From Prevotella communis (GTDB taxonomy: Bacteria; Bacteroidota; Bacteroidia; Bacteroidales; Bacteroidaceae): DNA of 64,000 bases. The position numbers and the translations under genes were made by a program. The stretch's first letter is position 1; every line of letters begins with the position of its first letter. Shown one piece after another: positions 52,321 to 60,600 of the stretch. The stretch is from positions 1,302,001 through 1,366,000 of the forward strand of contig NZ_CP091794.1 of the NCBI RefSeq assembly GCF_022024175.1. Direction: 5' to 3'. The notes beneath the pieces were generated by a model, which was not told the DNA's origin, did no database searches, and saw nothing but the letters and a program-made list of their open reading frames with translations.

Positions 52321-53415
52321 TTATACTTTTACAATCTTTGTCTTGGGCAAGTCTTTGTTTCGACGGTTCACTACCGTGACAACAGCCTGAGCTAAATTGA
52401 GGAAAGCCTGACCTGTTATGGTGTCTACCTTTGTGGCAGCAGGAGCTCCCTCGTCACCACTCTCACAGATGCTTTGCACGAGTGGTATCTGTGCCAATAG
52501 GGGTACATCCATCTCTTGTGCCAGTTGCTTACAACCTTCCTTGCCGAAGATATAGTATTTGTTCTCTGGCAGTTCGGCTGGTGTAAACCAAGCCATATTC
52601 TCAATGAGACCCAGAATGGGCACGTTGACTTTCTCGTTACGATACATATCAATACCTTTGCGTGCGTCAGCCAATGCAACCTGCTGTGGCGTAGAGACGA
52701 TGACGGCACCTGTGATACTGAGTGTCTGTAGCAACGTCAGATGAATATCGCTAGTGCCTGGAGGTGTATCCAGGATAAAGTAGTCCAGTTCGCCCCAGTC
52801 GGCATCTGCAATGAGTTGTTTCAGTGCGCTTGTAGCCATACCACCGCGCCAAAGCGTTGCCGTGTCGGGATTTACAAAAAATCCGATACTAAGCAGCTTG
52901 ACACCATATTGCTCGATAGGTTCGATGAGGTCACGACCGTCTTTGTTGACAGCGTATGGACGTGCATCTTCTACATGAAACATCTTTGGCATAGATGGGC
53001 CGAAGATATCAGTATCCAGCAATCCTACCTTATAGCCCAGACGAGCCAAAGCTATTGCAAGATTGGCAGATACAGTGCTTTTGCCTACACCACCCTTACC
53101 ACTGCTGACGGCAATGATATTCTTAACTTGAGGGAGTAGTTTTTCCACTTCAGGACGAGGTTTCGACTTGAATTCTGTTTTGATAGTTACCTCTACATCC
53201 TGACCACAATGGTATTTGATGGCGGCTTCTGCTGCTTTTACGGTGGATTTTAGGAATGGGTCTGTATCACGTGGGAATACAAGGATGACCTTTACTGCCT
53301 GGCCGTTGATAGATGGGGTGTCGGCCACCATCTCACTTTCTACTAAGTTCTTTTTTGTGCCCGCATACGTCACCGTAGCAAGGGCATCCATAATCAGTTT
53401 GGGATATAAAGTCAT
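52321..53415 (-). CDS. mrp: Mrp/NBP35-type P-loop ATPase (iron-sulfur carrier family)
   Basis: This 364-residue protein has an N-terminal MIP18/DUF59 domain (1-90) and a ParA/MinD-type ATPase with the deviant Walker A IIAVSSGKGGVGKSTVSANL (about 100-120), LLDTDIFGPSMPKM and LDTPPGTSDIHLTL. The usual Cys pair (CPxC) after the ENMxxF segment is absent: the region reads ENMAWFTPAELPENKYYIFG. It therefore may not carry a cluster at the standard site. It is the last gene of trmB-LRR-mrp. Confidence 0.9.
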   Translation of the reverse strand: MTLYPKLIMDALATVTYAGTKKNLVESEMVADTPSINGQAVKVILVFPRDTDPFLKSTVKAAEAAIKYHCGQDVEVTIKTEFKSKPRPEVEKLLPQVKNIIAVSSGKGGVGKSTVSANLAIALARLGYKVGLLDTDIFGPSMPKMFHVEDARPYAVNKDGRDLIEPIEQYGVKLLSIGFFVNPDTATLWRGGMATSALKQLIADADWGELDYFILDTPPGTSDIHLTLLQTLSITGAVIVSTPQQVALADARKGIDMYRNEKVNVPILGLIENMAWFTPAELPENKYYIFGKEGCKQLAQEMDVPLLAQIPLVQSICESGDEGAPAATKVDTITGQAFLNLAQAVVTVVNRRNKDLPKTKIVKV

Positions 53416-53430
53416 TATTTTGTTTACTGT

Positions 53431-55173
53431 TTACTGTTCAACGATTTTTGCCATCTTTTTCCATGTTTTATCCTCTGCATAATTCCTTTTTGCCCCTCTG
53501 GGTACAGAGACGATACAGGTAGCCGTTACAACATTTTTGAATGAACTGCTACTGATGGAAGGAGGTATGGGTGAACTGAATGCAATCTCGCGTAATGAGG
53601 CGCATTTTGCAAAAGCATTACCGCCAATTTTCTTTAATGCTGCAGGGAATTCTATACGTGCCAATCCGCTACACTCGCGGAAGGCCGCGCTACCTATCTC
53701 TGTGCAAGCGGCAGGGATAATCATTGTAGTTAGTGAAGAACACTTCTCAAAAGCATTGTCTCCGACCTCTGAACAGGATATAGGCAGGTCGATAGCATAG
53801 AGCGAACTGCACTGCTCGAAGGCATTGTCACCTACGCCTTTGATAGAGACTGGGAGCAGTATTACACGTAATGAGTGGCAGTTGCGGAATACTCTGTCAT
53901 CCAATTTATCTACAAAGCCCTCAATATTGACGCTGTCAAGTGAGATACAATTCTCAAAGACACCGCGTCCCATTTTTTTTGTGAGTTTGGGAAGATAGAT
54001 GTTCTTCAGACTGGAGCATTGGTTGAAAGCTTCATCGTCAATCCTTGCCAAAGAAGCAGGTAACTTGATGATTTCTATAGATTTGCAATCAGCAAAAGCT
54101 CGCTTGCCAATGGTTCGGATACCATCTGGGAGAGTCACGGATGACAGACTGGTACAGCCGGAGAATGATTCCGCGCTGATGGTAGGCAGGTTGCCGTCTA
54201 TGCTAATTTCTTTTAGATTAAGACAGTTCTGAAAAGCGCCTGGTCCCATACGTTTAAGATTGTCAACTTTGAAATTCTCAAGACTGCTGCAGCCCTTGAA
54301 TGCCTCACTGCTGATGGCTGTAACCACGTTGAGTTGAATTTCGCGCAAGCTTTGGCAATCTTCGAATGCGTTGACATTAATTTCTGTGAGCACCTCTGGG
54401 AGTTCAGCAGTCTCCATGGCTGTACAACCTTTGAAAGCTTCACTTCCTATATAGGTTACAGATTGTGGCAGCGTGATACTTTTCAGATGTTCGCAACCTG
54501 AGAACAGGTTATTGTTGACACGTTTTATCTGTCCTTCTATATTGACAGTCTCCAGTGACTTACAATTATTAAAGGCAAATGCGTCGATATTCGTTACAAG
54601 TTCAGGTATATCTACGCAGGTGAGTGAGGCACAACCATCGAATGCGTGTCCTTGAAGAGACTCCAAACTCGCTGGAATCGTGATATCAGTCAAGTTCTGA
54701 CAACCACTGAAAGCATACTCTCCGATTAATTTTAGCGTTTCTGGCAACTCTACGACTTTCAGATTGATACATCCACTGAAACAGCTTCGGCCTATCTCTG
54801 TCAACGAGGCAGGCAGGACAACACGCTCCAGATCTTTGCAGTTCAAAAACATTGCCGCGGGGAGTGCTCCTGCGCGCATACGGATAGCACCTTTAGACTC
54901 AGGGATACTGGCCTCTGAGAGGTCGAGCGCCAAGAGATGATGATTACTAGCACGCTTTGGTTTTACACCTCGTCCGGCAATAGTCTGCAATAGCCTGAGG
55001 TCACTGGTATTTAGTGGACCGCAAACCTTCAGTTCTGACATAGAAAAACGAATATCGTCCGTCAGTTTACCTGCCAGTTGTCCTACGGAATCAACTTTTA
55101 CGGTAAGCTGTTGTGCTGCGCAATATGACAATTGGCAGGTCACCAATAGTATGCTTAACAGAAATCGTTTCAT
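53431..55173 (-). CDS. BspA-like leucine-rich-repeat surface protein
   Basis: From ATG 55173 the product is 580 residues with a signal peptide (MKRFLLSILLVTCQLS, cut near CAAQQ). Residues about 130-540 contain roughly 18 Treponema-type LRR units of 23 residues, each like IGEYAFSGCQNLTDITIPAS. The C-terminus (VSVPRGAKRNYAEDKTWKKM) is the usual closing unit of BspA proteins. Such proteins bind host or bacterial surfaces. An earlier in-frame ATG (55239) overlaps trmB and lacks a signal. It lies between trmB and mrp with gaps of 10 and 15 bp. Confidence 0.9.
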   Translation of the reverse strand: MKRFLLSILLVTCQLSYCAAQQLTVKVDSVGQLAGKLTDDIRFSMSELKVCGPLNTSDLRLLQTIAGRGVKPKRASNHHLLALDLSEASIPESKGAIRMRAGALPAAMFLNCKDLERVVLPASLTEIGRSCFSGCINLKVVELPETLKLIGEYAFSGCQNLTDITIPASLESLQGHAFDGCASLTCVDIPELVTNIDAFAFNNCKSLETVNIEGQIKRVNNNLFSGCEHLKSITLPQSVTYIGSEAFKGCTAMETAELPEVLTEINVNAFEDCQSLREIQLNVVTAISSEAFKGCSSLENFKVDNLKRMGPGAFQNCLNLKEISIDGNLPTISAESFSGCTSLSSVTLPDGIRTIGKRAFADCKSIEIIKLPASLARIDDEAFNQCSSLKNIYLPKLTKKMGRGVFENCISLDSVNIEGFVDKLDDRVFRNCHSLRVILLPVSIKGVGDNAFEQCSSLYAIDLPISCSEVGDNAFEKCSSLTTMIIPAACTEIGSAAFRECSGLARIEFPAALKKIGGNAFAKCASLREIAFSSPIPPSISSSSFKNVVTATCIVSVPRGAKRNYAEDKTWKKMAKIVEQ

Positions 55174-55183
55174 GTGATACTTT

Positions 55184-55948
55184 TTATTTTGCCGTTTCCA
55201 ATGAACTGCGTTTCGAACGGTGATAACTACGATAGTCATCCAATTCTATCTCTACATTTGGCTCTTCTAGGGCGCCTTCATGCGGAAGATGGAATTTCAG
55301 ATATTTGATGTTCAGTCCGCGTGCTAACCACATGGACTCATAATAGGTCTGGATAGAGGCAGCTTCAGCAAAAGCCTGATTCTCTTGCTTGTAGAGATCG
55401 TCAGTCCTTAAATCAACTGGCAGATGATTATGGTCCACCATATAGTTGGTGTAGGTAGCCAGGAAATTGGAGTCTGTCTTAAGATGAATGATTCCGTTGT
55501 CTGTGAGGAAACGACGGTAACGCTCCATGAAGTATGTGCTGCTCAGACGTTTACGTGGGTTCTTCATCTGCGGGTCGCTGAAAGTGAGCCAAATCTCCTG
55601 CACCTCATCTGGAGCAAAGAAACGGTCGATAATCTCAATGTTAGTGCGTAGAAATGCCACGTTTTTCAGGCCTTCTTGAGTAGCCTGTGTCGCACCTGTC
55701 CACATGCGTGCTCCTTTGATGTCAACGCCAATGAAGTTTATTTGCGGATAGCGCTTTGCCAATCCTACGGTGTATTCTCCCTTTCCGCATCCCAGTTCGA
55801 GTACGATAGGGTTGTTGTTCTTAAAATATTGCTCGCGCCAGTGTCCGCGCATGGCAAACGGTACATCGCTCACTACCGAATAAGGGTATTGAAAGACGTT
55901 CTCGTATGTTTCCATGTCGGCAAACTTAGCCAATTTTCCTTTACTCAT
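55184..55948 (-). CDS. trmB: tRNA (guanine-N7-)-methyltransferase
   Basis: From ATG 55948 ([12 protein letters not shown]) the product is 254 residues; a TTG six codons earlier overlaps the promoter and is rejected. The SAM-binding motif [34 protein letters not shown] and the substrate motif [17 protein letters not shown] identify TrmB, which makes m7G46 in tRNA. It heads the trmB-LRR-mrp run. A -7 TAACTTTGC is at 55963-55971. Confidence 0.94.
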   Translation of the reverse strand: MSKGKLAKFADMETYENVFQYPYSVVSDVPFAMRGHWREQYFKNNNPIVLELGCGKGEYTVGLAKRYPQINFIGVDIKGARMWTGATQATQEGLKNVAFLRTNIEIIDRFFAPDEVQEIWLTFSDPQMKNPRKRLSSTYFMERYRRFLTDNGIIHLKTDSNFLATYTNYMVDHNHLPVDLRTDDLYKQENQAFAEAASIQTYYESMWLARGLNIKYLKFHLPHEGALEEPNVEIELDDYRSYHRSKRSSLETAK

Positions 55949-55962
55949 ATGTTTATTTTTGC

Positions 55963-55971
55963 GCAAAGTTA
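55963..55971 (-). promoter_or_regulatory. -7 element for trmB
   Basis: TAACTTTGC on the minus strand, 14 bp before the ATG at 55948. No clear -33 box at the normal spacing. Confidence 0.45.
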
Positions 55972-56056
55972 CCTATTTTCTACTAATTATGACCTCGTTT
56001 TTTGATTTTTTTATTAAAATAATTTGTTGATATGCTATATATTGCTGTTTTTTTAC

Positions 56057-56064
56057 TATATTTG
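56057..56064 (+). promoter_or_regulatory. -7 element for the rubredoxin gene
   Basis: TATATTTG, 47 bp before the rubredoxin ATG. TTG boxes upstream (56023-56029) are spaced too far for a standard fit. Confidence 0.4.
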
Positions 56065-56111
56065 TAGCCGAGATAAAGTAAATTAGATGTCTAACTAAAA
56101 ACAAAACAACT

Positions 56112-56273
56112 ATGAAAAAGTATGTGTGTAATGTGTGCGGTTACGTGTATGACCCAGCTGTAGGTGATCCTGATAGCGGAATTCCCGCTGGTACTGCATT
56201 TGAAGATCTTCCTGATGATTGGGCTTGTCCTGTTTGCGGTGTAAGTAAAGAAGACTTTAGTCCAGAGGAATAA
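56112..56273 (+). CDS. Rubredoxin
   Basis: This 53-residue protein starts [19 protein letters not shown] and carries the two CxxCG loops of rubredoxin: Cys6 and Cys9, then Cys39 and Cys42 in [13 protein letters not shown]. It binds a single iron and carries electrons in the cytosol, usually to superoxide reductase, rubrerythrin or oxygen reductases in anaerobes. The stop is directly followed (0 bp) by the ATG of a D-2-hydroxyacid dehydrogenase, so the two are cotranscribed. Confidence 0.95.
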   Translation: MKKYVCNVCGYVYDPAVGDPDSGIPAGTAFEDLPDDWACPVCGVSKEDFSPEE

Positions 56274-57236
56274 ATGGCAATGAAGATAGTCATTTTAGAT
56301 GGTTACTCGGCCCAGCCAGGAGATTTATCTTGGCTGGGTCTTGAGAATTTAGGCACATTGATGGTCTATGACCGTACTGCGCCTGAACAGACTGTAGAGC
56401 GGGCTAAAGACGCAGAGATAGTGCTTACTAATAAAGTTGTTATCAGTAAGGAGGTGATAGCCCAGTTACCGCTTTTGAAATATGTCGGAGTATTGGCTAC
56501 AGGTTATAATGTGGTAGATATTGAAGCGGCCCGTGAACGTGGCATCGTGGTGACGAATGTACCCGCTTATAGTACGGAGAGCGTTGCCCAGATGGTATTT
56601 GCTCATTTGCTTACTGTGATGAATCGCACAGAACATTATGCTCTTCAGAATCGTCATGGTCGCTGGAGTGCTAATCCTGATTTCTGTTATTGGGATACGG
56701 AGTTGACAGAGTTGGCTGGTAAGACCTTTGGTATTGTGGGACTGGGTAATATTGGCCGTCGTGTAGCTCAGATTGCTATTGCCTTTGGAATGAAGGTACA
56801 GGCGCTGACGAGTAAGTCGGAAACAGAGCTGCCTGATGGTGTCTCGAAAGTAGATCTCGATACGTTGTTGGCTACTTCTGATGTATTGTCCTTACACTGC
56901 CCTCTGACTGACAGTACTCGTCATCTCGTAAATAAAGAGACACTTAGCAAAATGAAACCTTCTGCTGTTATTATCAACACCGGTCGTGGACCGTTGGTTG
57001 ATGATGGGGCTGTGGCTAATGCTCTTGAAAGTGGACGTCTTTATGCTTTTTGCGCTGATGTGCTTACGAATGAACCGCCGAGTATGTCAAATCCACTTTT
57101 GATGCAGCCAAATGCGTATATCACCCCTCATATAGCATGGGCAACGAAAGAGGCGCGGATACGTTTGATACAGGTAGCTACTGATAATGTGCGTTGTTTC
57201 TTGAATGGCAACCCTCAGAATGTTGTGTCATCATAA
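56274..57236 (+). CDS. D-2-hydroxyacid dehydrogenase (SerA/HprA-like)
   Basis: This 320-residue NAD-dependent enzyme has the nucleotide-binding loop GIVGLGNIGRRVAQIAIAFG (about 150-170), NxGRGP segment INTGRGPLVDDGAVANAL with the catalytic Arg region nearby, the acidic residue in VLTNEPPS and the catalytic His in ITPHIAWAT. It resembles glycerate/hydroxypyruvate reductases and D-lactate-type dehydrogenases. The substrate cannot be fixed. It begins directly at the rubredoxin stop and ends at a strong terminator. Confidence 0.92.
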   Translation: MAMKIVILDGYSAQPGDLSWLGLENLGTLMVYDRTAPEQTVERAKDAEIVLTNKVVISKEVIAQLPLLKYVGVLATGYNVVDIEAARERGIVVTNVPAYSTESVAQMVFAHLLTVMNRTEHYALQNRHGRWSANPDFCYWDTELTELAGKTFGIVGLGNIGRRVAQIAIAFGMKVQALTSKSETELPDGVSKVDLDTLLATSDVLSLHCPLTDSTRHLVNKETLSKMKPSAVIINTGRGPLVDDGAVANALESGRLYAFCADVLTNEPPSMSNPLLMQPNAYITPHIAWATKEARIRLIQVATDNVRCFLNGNPQNVVSS

Positions 57237-57259
57237 TAATGTGGATAATTGTGAATCGA

Positions 57260-57300
57260 GAAAGGCCGTATTGCTCGAAGCAATACGGCCTTTCTCTTAT
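57260..57300 (+). terminator. Terminator of the rubredoxin-dehydrogenase operon
   Basis: A perfect 15-bp stem GAAAGGCCGTATTGC (57260-57274) / GCAATACGGCCTTTC (57280-57294) with a 5-nt loop, followed by TCTTAT. A near copy of the right arm, GCAATACGGCATTTCT, follows at 57301-57316. Confidence 0.75.
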
Positions 57301-57413
57301 AGCAATACGGCATTTCTATTCTAATGTGTTGAAATGGCGTAGGGAATGTTTGGAAGTTTTTCTTTATTTGTCTTTGGCATTTTGTATCGCAAGATTGTAT
57401 TAGTCGGTATGCC

Positions 57414-57459
57414 ATAAAAAATACCTGGCAGTATGAATAAACAGTGACTGCCGGGTATT
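57414..57459 (-). terminator. Terminator of the TM2-protein gene
   Basis: On the minus strand AATACCCGGCAGT / ACTGCCAGGTATT (13 bp, one G-U/A-C position) is followed by TTTTTTAT. It lies about 58 bp beyond the stop at 57518. Confidence 0.65.
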
Positions 57460-57517
57460 GATTATATATTATTATCGTTTTTGGAGAAGTAATTGTCGTC
57501 TAATAAGTATGCATATG

Positions 57518-57898
57518 CTATTGAGCCATCATTTCTAATGATTCTGTAACAACTCTGGTGTTTCTCTTTTTTGTTGCACCCATAATAAGGAACAGGTCTA
57601 CAATCCACCATACCCAACTTAGTATTCCACATGTTATAACTGCGGTAATGATGAAATATAAAAATTTGCATATTCCTAACACGATGTTGCCAATGAAGAA
57701 GCGGTCAATTCCTAAAGCACCAATAAATAGAGAAATAAGAAAGACAGTAAATGGATCTTTTACCTTATTGAATATTACATTAGCCATCGTTGGGTCAATA
57801 TTGTCATGAGATAGTTTTTCGGCAGCGTAAATGATACCATCTCCTGTTAATTTTGAGTTGTACTTTGAAATTAACTCATCAATTTTTTCTTTTTCCAT
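57518..57898 (-). CDS. TM2-domain membrane protein (second)
   Basis: This 126-residue protein has a soluble N-terminal part (1-48) and a TM2 domain: helix 1 FTVFLISLFIGALGIDRFFIG with the G-x-DRF turn, then helix 2 ICKFLYFIITAVITCGILSW and VWWIVDLFLIMGA. The GIDRFFIGN loop is the family hallmark. The biochemical role of bacterial TM2 proteins is not known. It has its own perfect promoter, 129 bp behind the first TM2 gene, and closes the CD225/DUF2752/TM2 cluster. Confidence 0.87.
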   Translation of the reverse strand: MEKEKIDELISKYNSKLTGDGIIYAAEKLSHDNIDPTMANVIFNKVKDPFTVFLISLFIGALGIDRFFIGNIVLGICKFLYFIITAVITCGILSWVWWIVDLFLIMGATKKRNTRVVTESLEMMAQ

Positions 57899-57937
57899 AA
57901 TTTTAAGTTGTTAGTTATACGAATAGTTTATTACTTT

Positions 57938-57970
57938 GCAAAGATAAGTTTTTTTTTTATTTCTTCCAAA
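57938..57970 (-). promoter_or_regulatory. Promoter for the second TM2-protein gene
   Basis: On the minus strand TTTG (57967-57970), 20 bp, TATCTTTGC (57938-57946), 40 bp before the ATG at 57898. Confidence 0.75.
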
Positions 57971-58027
57971 TTTTTGAATAAAAAAATAGTGTTTGTCAAT
58001 AAGGTGAATCTTTTTTGCATTATAAAA

Positions 58028-58363
58028 TCACATAAAAGAGTTGAGGATTTTTTTTGCGTTTATTTTTTTAGTCCTGTCCTTAACTGTAAACCAGTCAGTA
58101 ACTCCCCATATTAAGCAACCTCCGCAAGTGCAGAATTTGAGAATTGCTAAACCGATATCTCCGAGATAAAGTCTATCCCATCCAAAGGATATTGATATAA
58201 TTGATAAGAGAAATGCTGTCGTTGGACTTTTTAAATTGGAAAACGCAGATTCTCCAGCACCTTCGTCAACGTTTGCTAGGCGTTCGCGAATTTTATCAAA
58301 AGAATCAGTTGCTATTTTTTCTTTATTTGCGGTTAATATTTTTTCAATTTGTTCTTGTGTCAT
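58028..58363 (-). CDS. TM2-domain membrane protein (first)
   Basis: This 111-residue protein has a helical N-terminal region (1-45) and a TM2 domain with TTAFLLSIISISFGWDRLYLGD, LAILKFCTCGGCLIWGVTDWF. The FGWDRLYLG turn is a variant of the family's DRFYLG. It resembles the TM2 protein encoded 129 bp downstream in layout but the two differ in most residues. It is 35 bp after the DUF2752 gene. Confidence 0.87.
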   Translation of the reverse strand: MTQEQIEKILTANKEKIATDSFDKIRERLANVDEGAGESAFSNLKSPTTAFLLSIISISFGWDRLYLGDIGLAILKFCTCGGCLIWGVTDWFTVKDRTKKINAKKILNSFM

Positions 58364-58398
58364 AATCTAATGTTTTAGGAGTTAATAATAATTGTGTT

Positions 58399-58788
58399 CT
58401 AAATATGTAGAATGTTTCTGACTATCATCCAGCAGGGAGCGAGGATTGCTAATGTATAAATTACGAATTTGCTTTCGATAACTTTTCGGATCTTTTTTTG
58501 CATATTTCCTCTTAAAACCAGTCTTTCTAGATAGAAAAGTGCTAAATATGGAATTAGTATTATAAGCATGTAGTTGTAACTGAATGCTTCCAAGAATCTA
58601 CCATGCATAAATGCGTGAAGAAATCTTTGCATGCCACATCCCGCGCAGTTCCAGCCTGTAAATCTATGGATAATGCATTTTGGAGCAAATGATGTTTCAA
58701 CTGGGTTGAAAAAATATAGCATTGCAAGCACAACTACTGTTGCGCTTGCAATGGCATATGCAATTATTTTTTTCTTTTTTGCATTCAT
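58399..58788 (-). CDS. DUF2752 membrane protein
   Basis: This 129-residue protein has three membrane helices (about 9-28, 70-90, 107-125). Between the first two lies the DUF2752 signature: PKCIIHRFTGWNCAGCGMQRFLHAFMHGRFLEAFSYN in positions about 35-71, with Cys38, Cys49 and Cys52 (CAGC) and the family's G-C-GxxR pattern. Function unknown; the Cys cluster could bind metal or be redox-active. It directly abuts the CD225 gene before it (0 bp). Confidence 0.87.
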   Translation of the reverse strand: MNAKKKKIIAYAIASATVVVLAMLYFFNPVETSFAPKCIIHRFTGWNCAGCGMQRFLHAFMHGRFLEAFSYNYMLIILIPYLALFYLERLVLRGNMQKKIRKVIESKFVIYTLAILAPCWMIVRNILHI

Positions 58789-59112
58789 TTATGAGAGCAT
58801 GGCAAGTCCATATAATGAATAGTAAATCAAGGTCACAATAATACCTATGGCTAATAATATTGAACTGACAATGTTTAGGGTCTTGATTGTATTGGAAGTC
58901 TCTTGTGCGGGAATAATGCCTAATTCTCCCATAGTAAGACTTCTGTTTAAATCACTAGCTTTTGAAAGTGCAATAATAGACAGAAATAAACTGATAATAC
59001 TTGTGCACGTACAACAGCAAAAAATGATTGAGAATACAAGATTAATAATAGACCAAACCTTATAATCATCAGGTCGTATAATATTTTTTGTTCCTTGATG
59101 CTCGTATTCCAT
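58789..59112 (-). CDS. CD225/dispanin-family membrane protein (second)
   Basis: From ATG 59112 the product is 107 residues (MEYEHQGTKNIIRPDDYKVW). It has the CD225 arrangement: a short cytosolic N-terminus, DYKVWSIINLVFSIIFCCCTC with membrane-proximal Cys residues, SIIALSKASDLNRS, and a second helix (about 78-100). It is a clear paralog of the protein encoded 49 bp upstream. An open frame extends 24 codons further up but overlaps that gene. Dispanins act at membranes; bacterial roles are unknown. Confidence 0.87.
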   Translation of the reverse strand: MEYEHQGTKNIIRPDDYKVWSIINLVFSIIFCCCTCTSIISLFLSIIALSKASDLNRSLTMGELGIIPAQETSNTIKTLNIVSSILLAIGIIVTLIYYSLYGLAMLS

Positions 59113-59161
59113 AAATAATGAACTTATTATGATAATGTATGTGCTATTTTCGCTAATAGCC

Positions 59162-59497
59162 TTAATGCTGCATGGCCTCGGCAATGCCTGCTATGCCCCA
59201 AATAAGCATATAAACAATGTCTATGGCGAAGTTTACTGCCAAAAGGATAGAACTGATGATGTTGAGGGTCTTAGCTGTCTTTGAGGCATCCTGTGCTAAT
59301 ATGGCAGATGATTCACCCATCATATTATATTTGTTGACATCATTTGATTTCATGAGGGCGATAATTGACAGCACGAGGCTGGCAATAGACAAGCATTGAC
59401 AGCAAAAGAGGATAGATATCACCAAGTTTACTATAGACCAAACCTTGTAGTCTTTTGGCTGTGGTACAAACGTATTTTCTTGATTATTGTATTCCAT
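59162..59497 (-). CDS. CD225/dispanin-family membrane protein (first)
   Basis: This 111-residue protein starts MEYNNQENTFVPQPKDYKVW and shows DYKVWSIVNLVISILFCCQC, SIIALMKSNDVNKY and a second hydrophobic helix (about 80-104). This is the two-helix CD225 fold of interferon-induced transmembrane proteins, a family known also in bacteria. It begins 20 bp after the ilvE stop and opens a run of five small membrane-protein genes. Confidence 0.87.
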   Translation of the reverse strand: MEYNNQENTFVPQPKDYKVWSIVNLVISILFCCQCLSIASLVLSIIALMKSNDVNKYNMMGESSAILAQDASKTAKTLNIISSILLAVNFAIDIVYMLIWGIAGIAEAMQH

Positions 59498-59517
59498 AAA
59501 TTCTATTTTAATGGTTA

Positions 59518-60534
59518 TTACTCAATGACTACATTCGTCCAACCGTGCTTGTCTTCGATCTCGCCATACTGGATGCCACGCAGAGTGTCATACAGCTTCT
59601 TGGAGATTGGACCAGGCTGATCGCCGAATGAATAGCGCTTGCCCGAGTCAAGGTCATCTATATATGAAATAGGTGAGATAACAGCTGCTGTTCCGCATGC
59701 ACCAGCCTCCTCGAAAGTTTCCAGTTCCTCTTCAGGAATCTGGCGACGCTCAACCTTCAGGCCTAAGTCTTCAGCCACCTGCATCAGTGAACGGTTGGTG
59801 ATAGAGGGTAGGATAGAGGTTGACTTTGGTGTCACGTATGTGTTATTCTTAATACCAAAGAAGTTGGCAGCGCCGCACTCGTCGATGTATTTCTTTTCCT
59901 TGGCATCCAGATAGAACTCGCAAGCATAACCCTTCTCATGAGCCAGATTGTTGGCAAAGAGACTGGCTGCATAGTTTCCACCTACCTTATATTTACCAGT
60001 ACCCAAAGGAGCACTGCGGTCATAATCACGAACGATGACGTATGGATTGCTTGAGAAACCACCCTTGAAGTATGGGCCTACGGGTGTTACGAAAATCAGG
60101 AAGCAATACTCCTTGGCGGGATGTACGCCTACCTGTGCGCTAGTACCAATCAGCAGAGGACGGATATACAGTGTCGCACCACTCTCATAGGTGGGAATCC
60201 ACTCCTGATTCAGACGAACTACTTTGTTAACCATCTCGGTGAACAGTTCTGTGGGAACCTCGGGCATCATGATACCACGACAGGTTGACTGCAGGCGCTC
60301 AGCGTTGTCCTTTACGCGGAATGTGCGTACCTTACCATCTTTACAGCGGTATGCCTTCAAACCTTCGAAAGCCTCCTGTCCGTAGTGCAGACAGGTTGCT
60401 GCCATATGCAGCTTCAGATACTCGTCAGAACATACTTCAATTTCTCCCCACTTGCCGTCGCGATAATAGCAACGGACATTGTAATCGGTCGGCCTGTAGC
60501 CGAAGGAAAGGTTTTTCCAGTCTAGGTCTTTCAT
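59518..60534 (-). CDS. ilvE: Branched-chain amino acid aminotransferase
   Basis: This 338-residue PLP enzyme (fold type IV) transfers amino groups to the keto acids of valine, leucine and isoleucine. It shows YGQEAFEGLKAYR, the Lys in the segment VGGNYAASLFANNLAHEKGY region, and YIDECGAANFFGIKNN, the class-IV signature. It is 40 kb away from ilvDBN. It has its own promoter and is followed after 20 bp by the CD225 genes. Confidence 0.95.
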   Translation of the reverse strand: MKDLDWKNLSFGYRPTDYNVRCYYRDGKWGEIEVCSDEYLKLHMAATCLHYGQEAFEGLKAYRCKDGKVRTFRVKDNAERLQSTCRGIMMPEVPTELFTEMVNKVVRLNQEWIPTYESGATLYIRPLLIGTSAQVGVHPAKEYCFLIFVTPVGPYFKGGFSSNPYVIVRDYDRSAPLGTGKYKVGGNYAASLFANNLAHEKGYACEFYLDAKEKKYIDECGAANFFGIKNNTYVTPKSTSILPSITNRSLMQVAEDLGLKVERRQIPEEELETFEEAGACGTAAVISPISYIDDLDSGKRYSFGDQPGPISKKLYDTLRGIQYGEIEDKHGWTNVVIE

Positions 60535-60562
60535 TTTCTCCTATTTAGTTTATGATTTTAGT

Positions 60563-60595
60563 GCAAAGATAGGCATATTTCTTATAACATGCAAG
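60563..60595 (-). promoter_or_regulatory. Promoter for ilvE and possibly the CD225/DUF2752/TM2 run
   Basis: On the minus strand CTTG (60592-60595), 20 bp, TATCTTTGC (60563-60571), 28 bp before the ilvE ATG. Confidence 0.65.
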
Positions 60596-60600
60596 TTTTT

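Noticed and set aside
57462-57671. A 69-codon minus-strand frame overlapping the second TM2 gene
   Set aside because: It reads the TM2 gene in another frame; the TM2 product keeps its full hydrophobic pattern and normal end, so no frameshift is needed.
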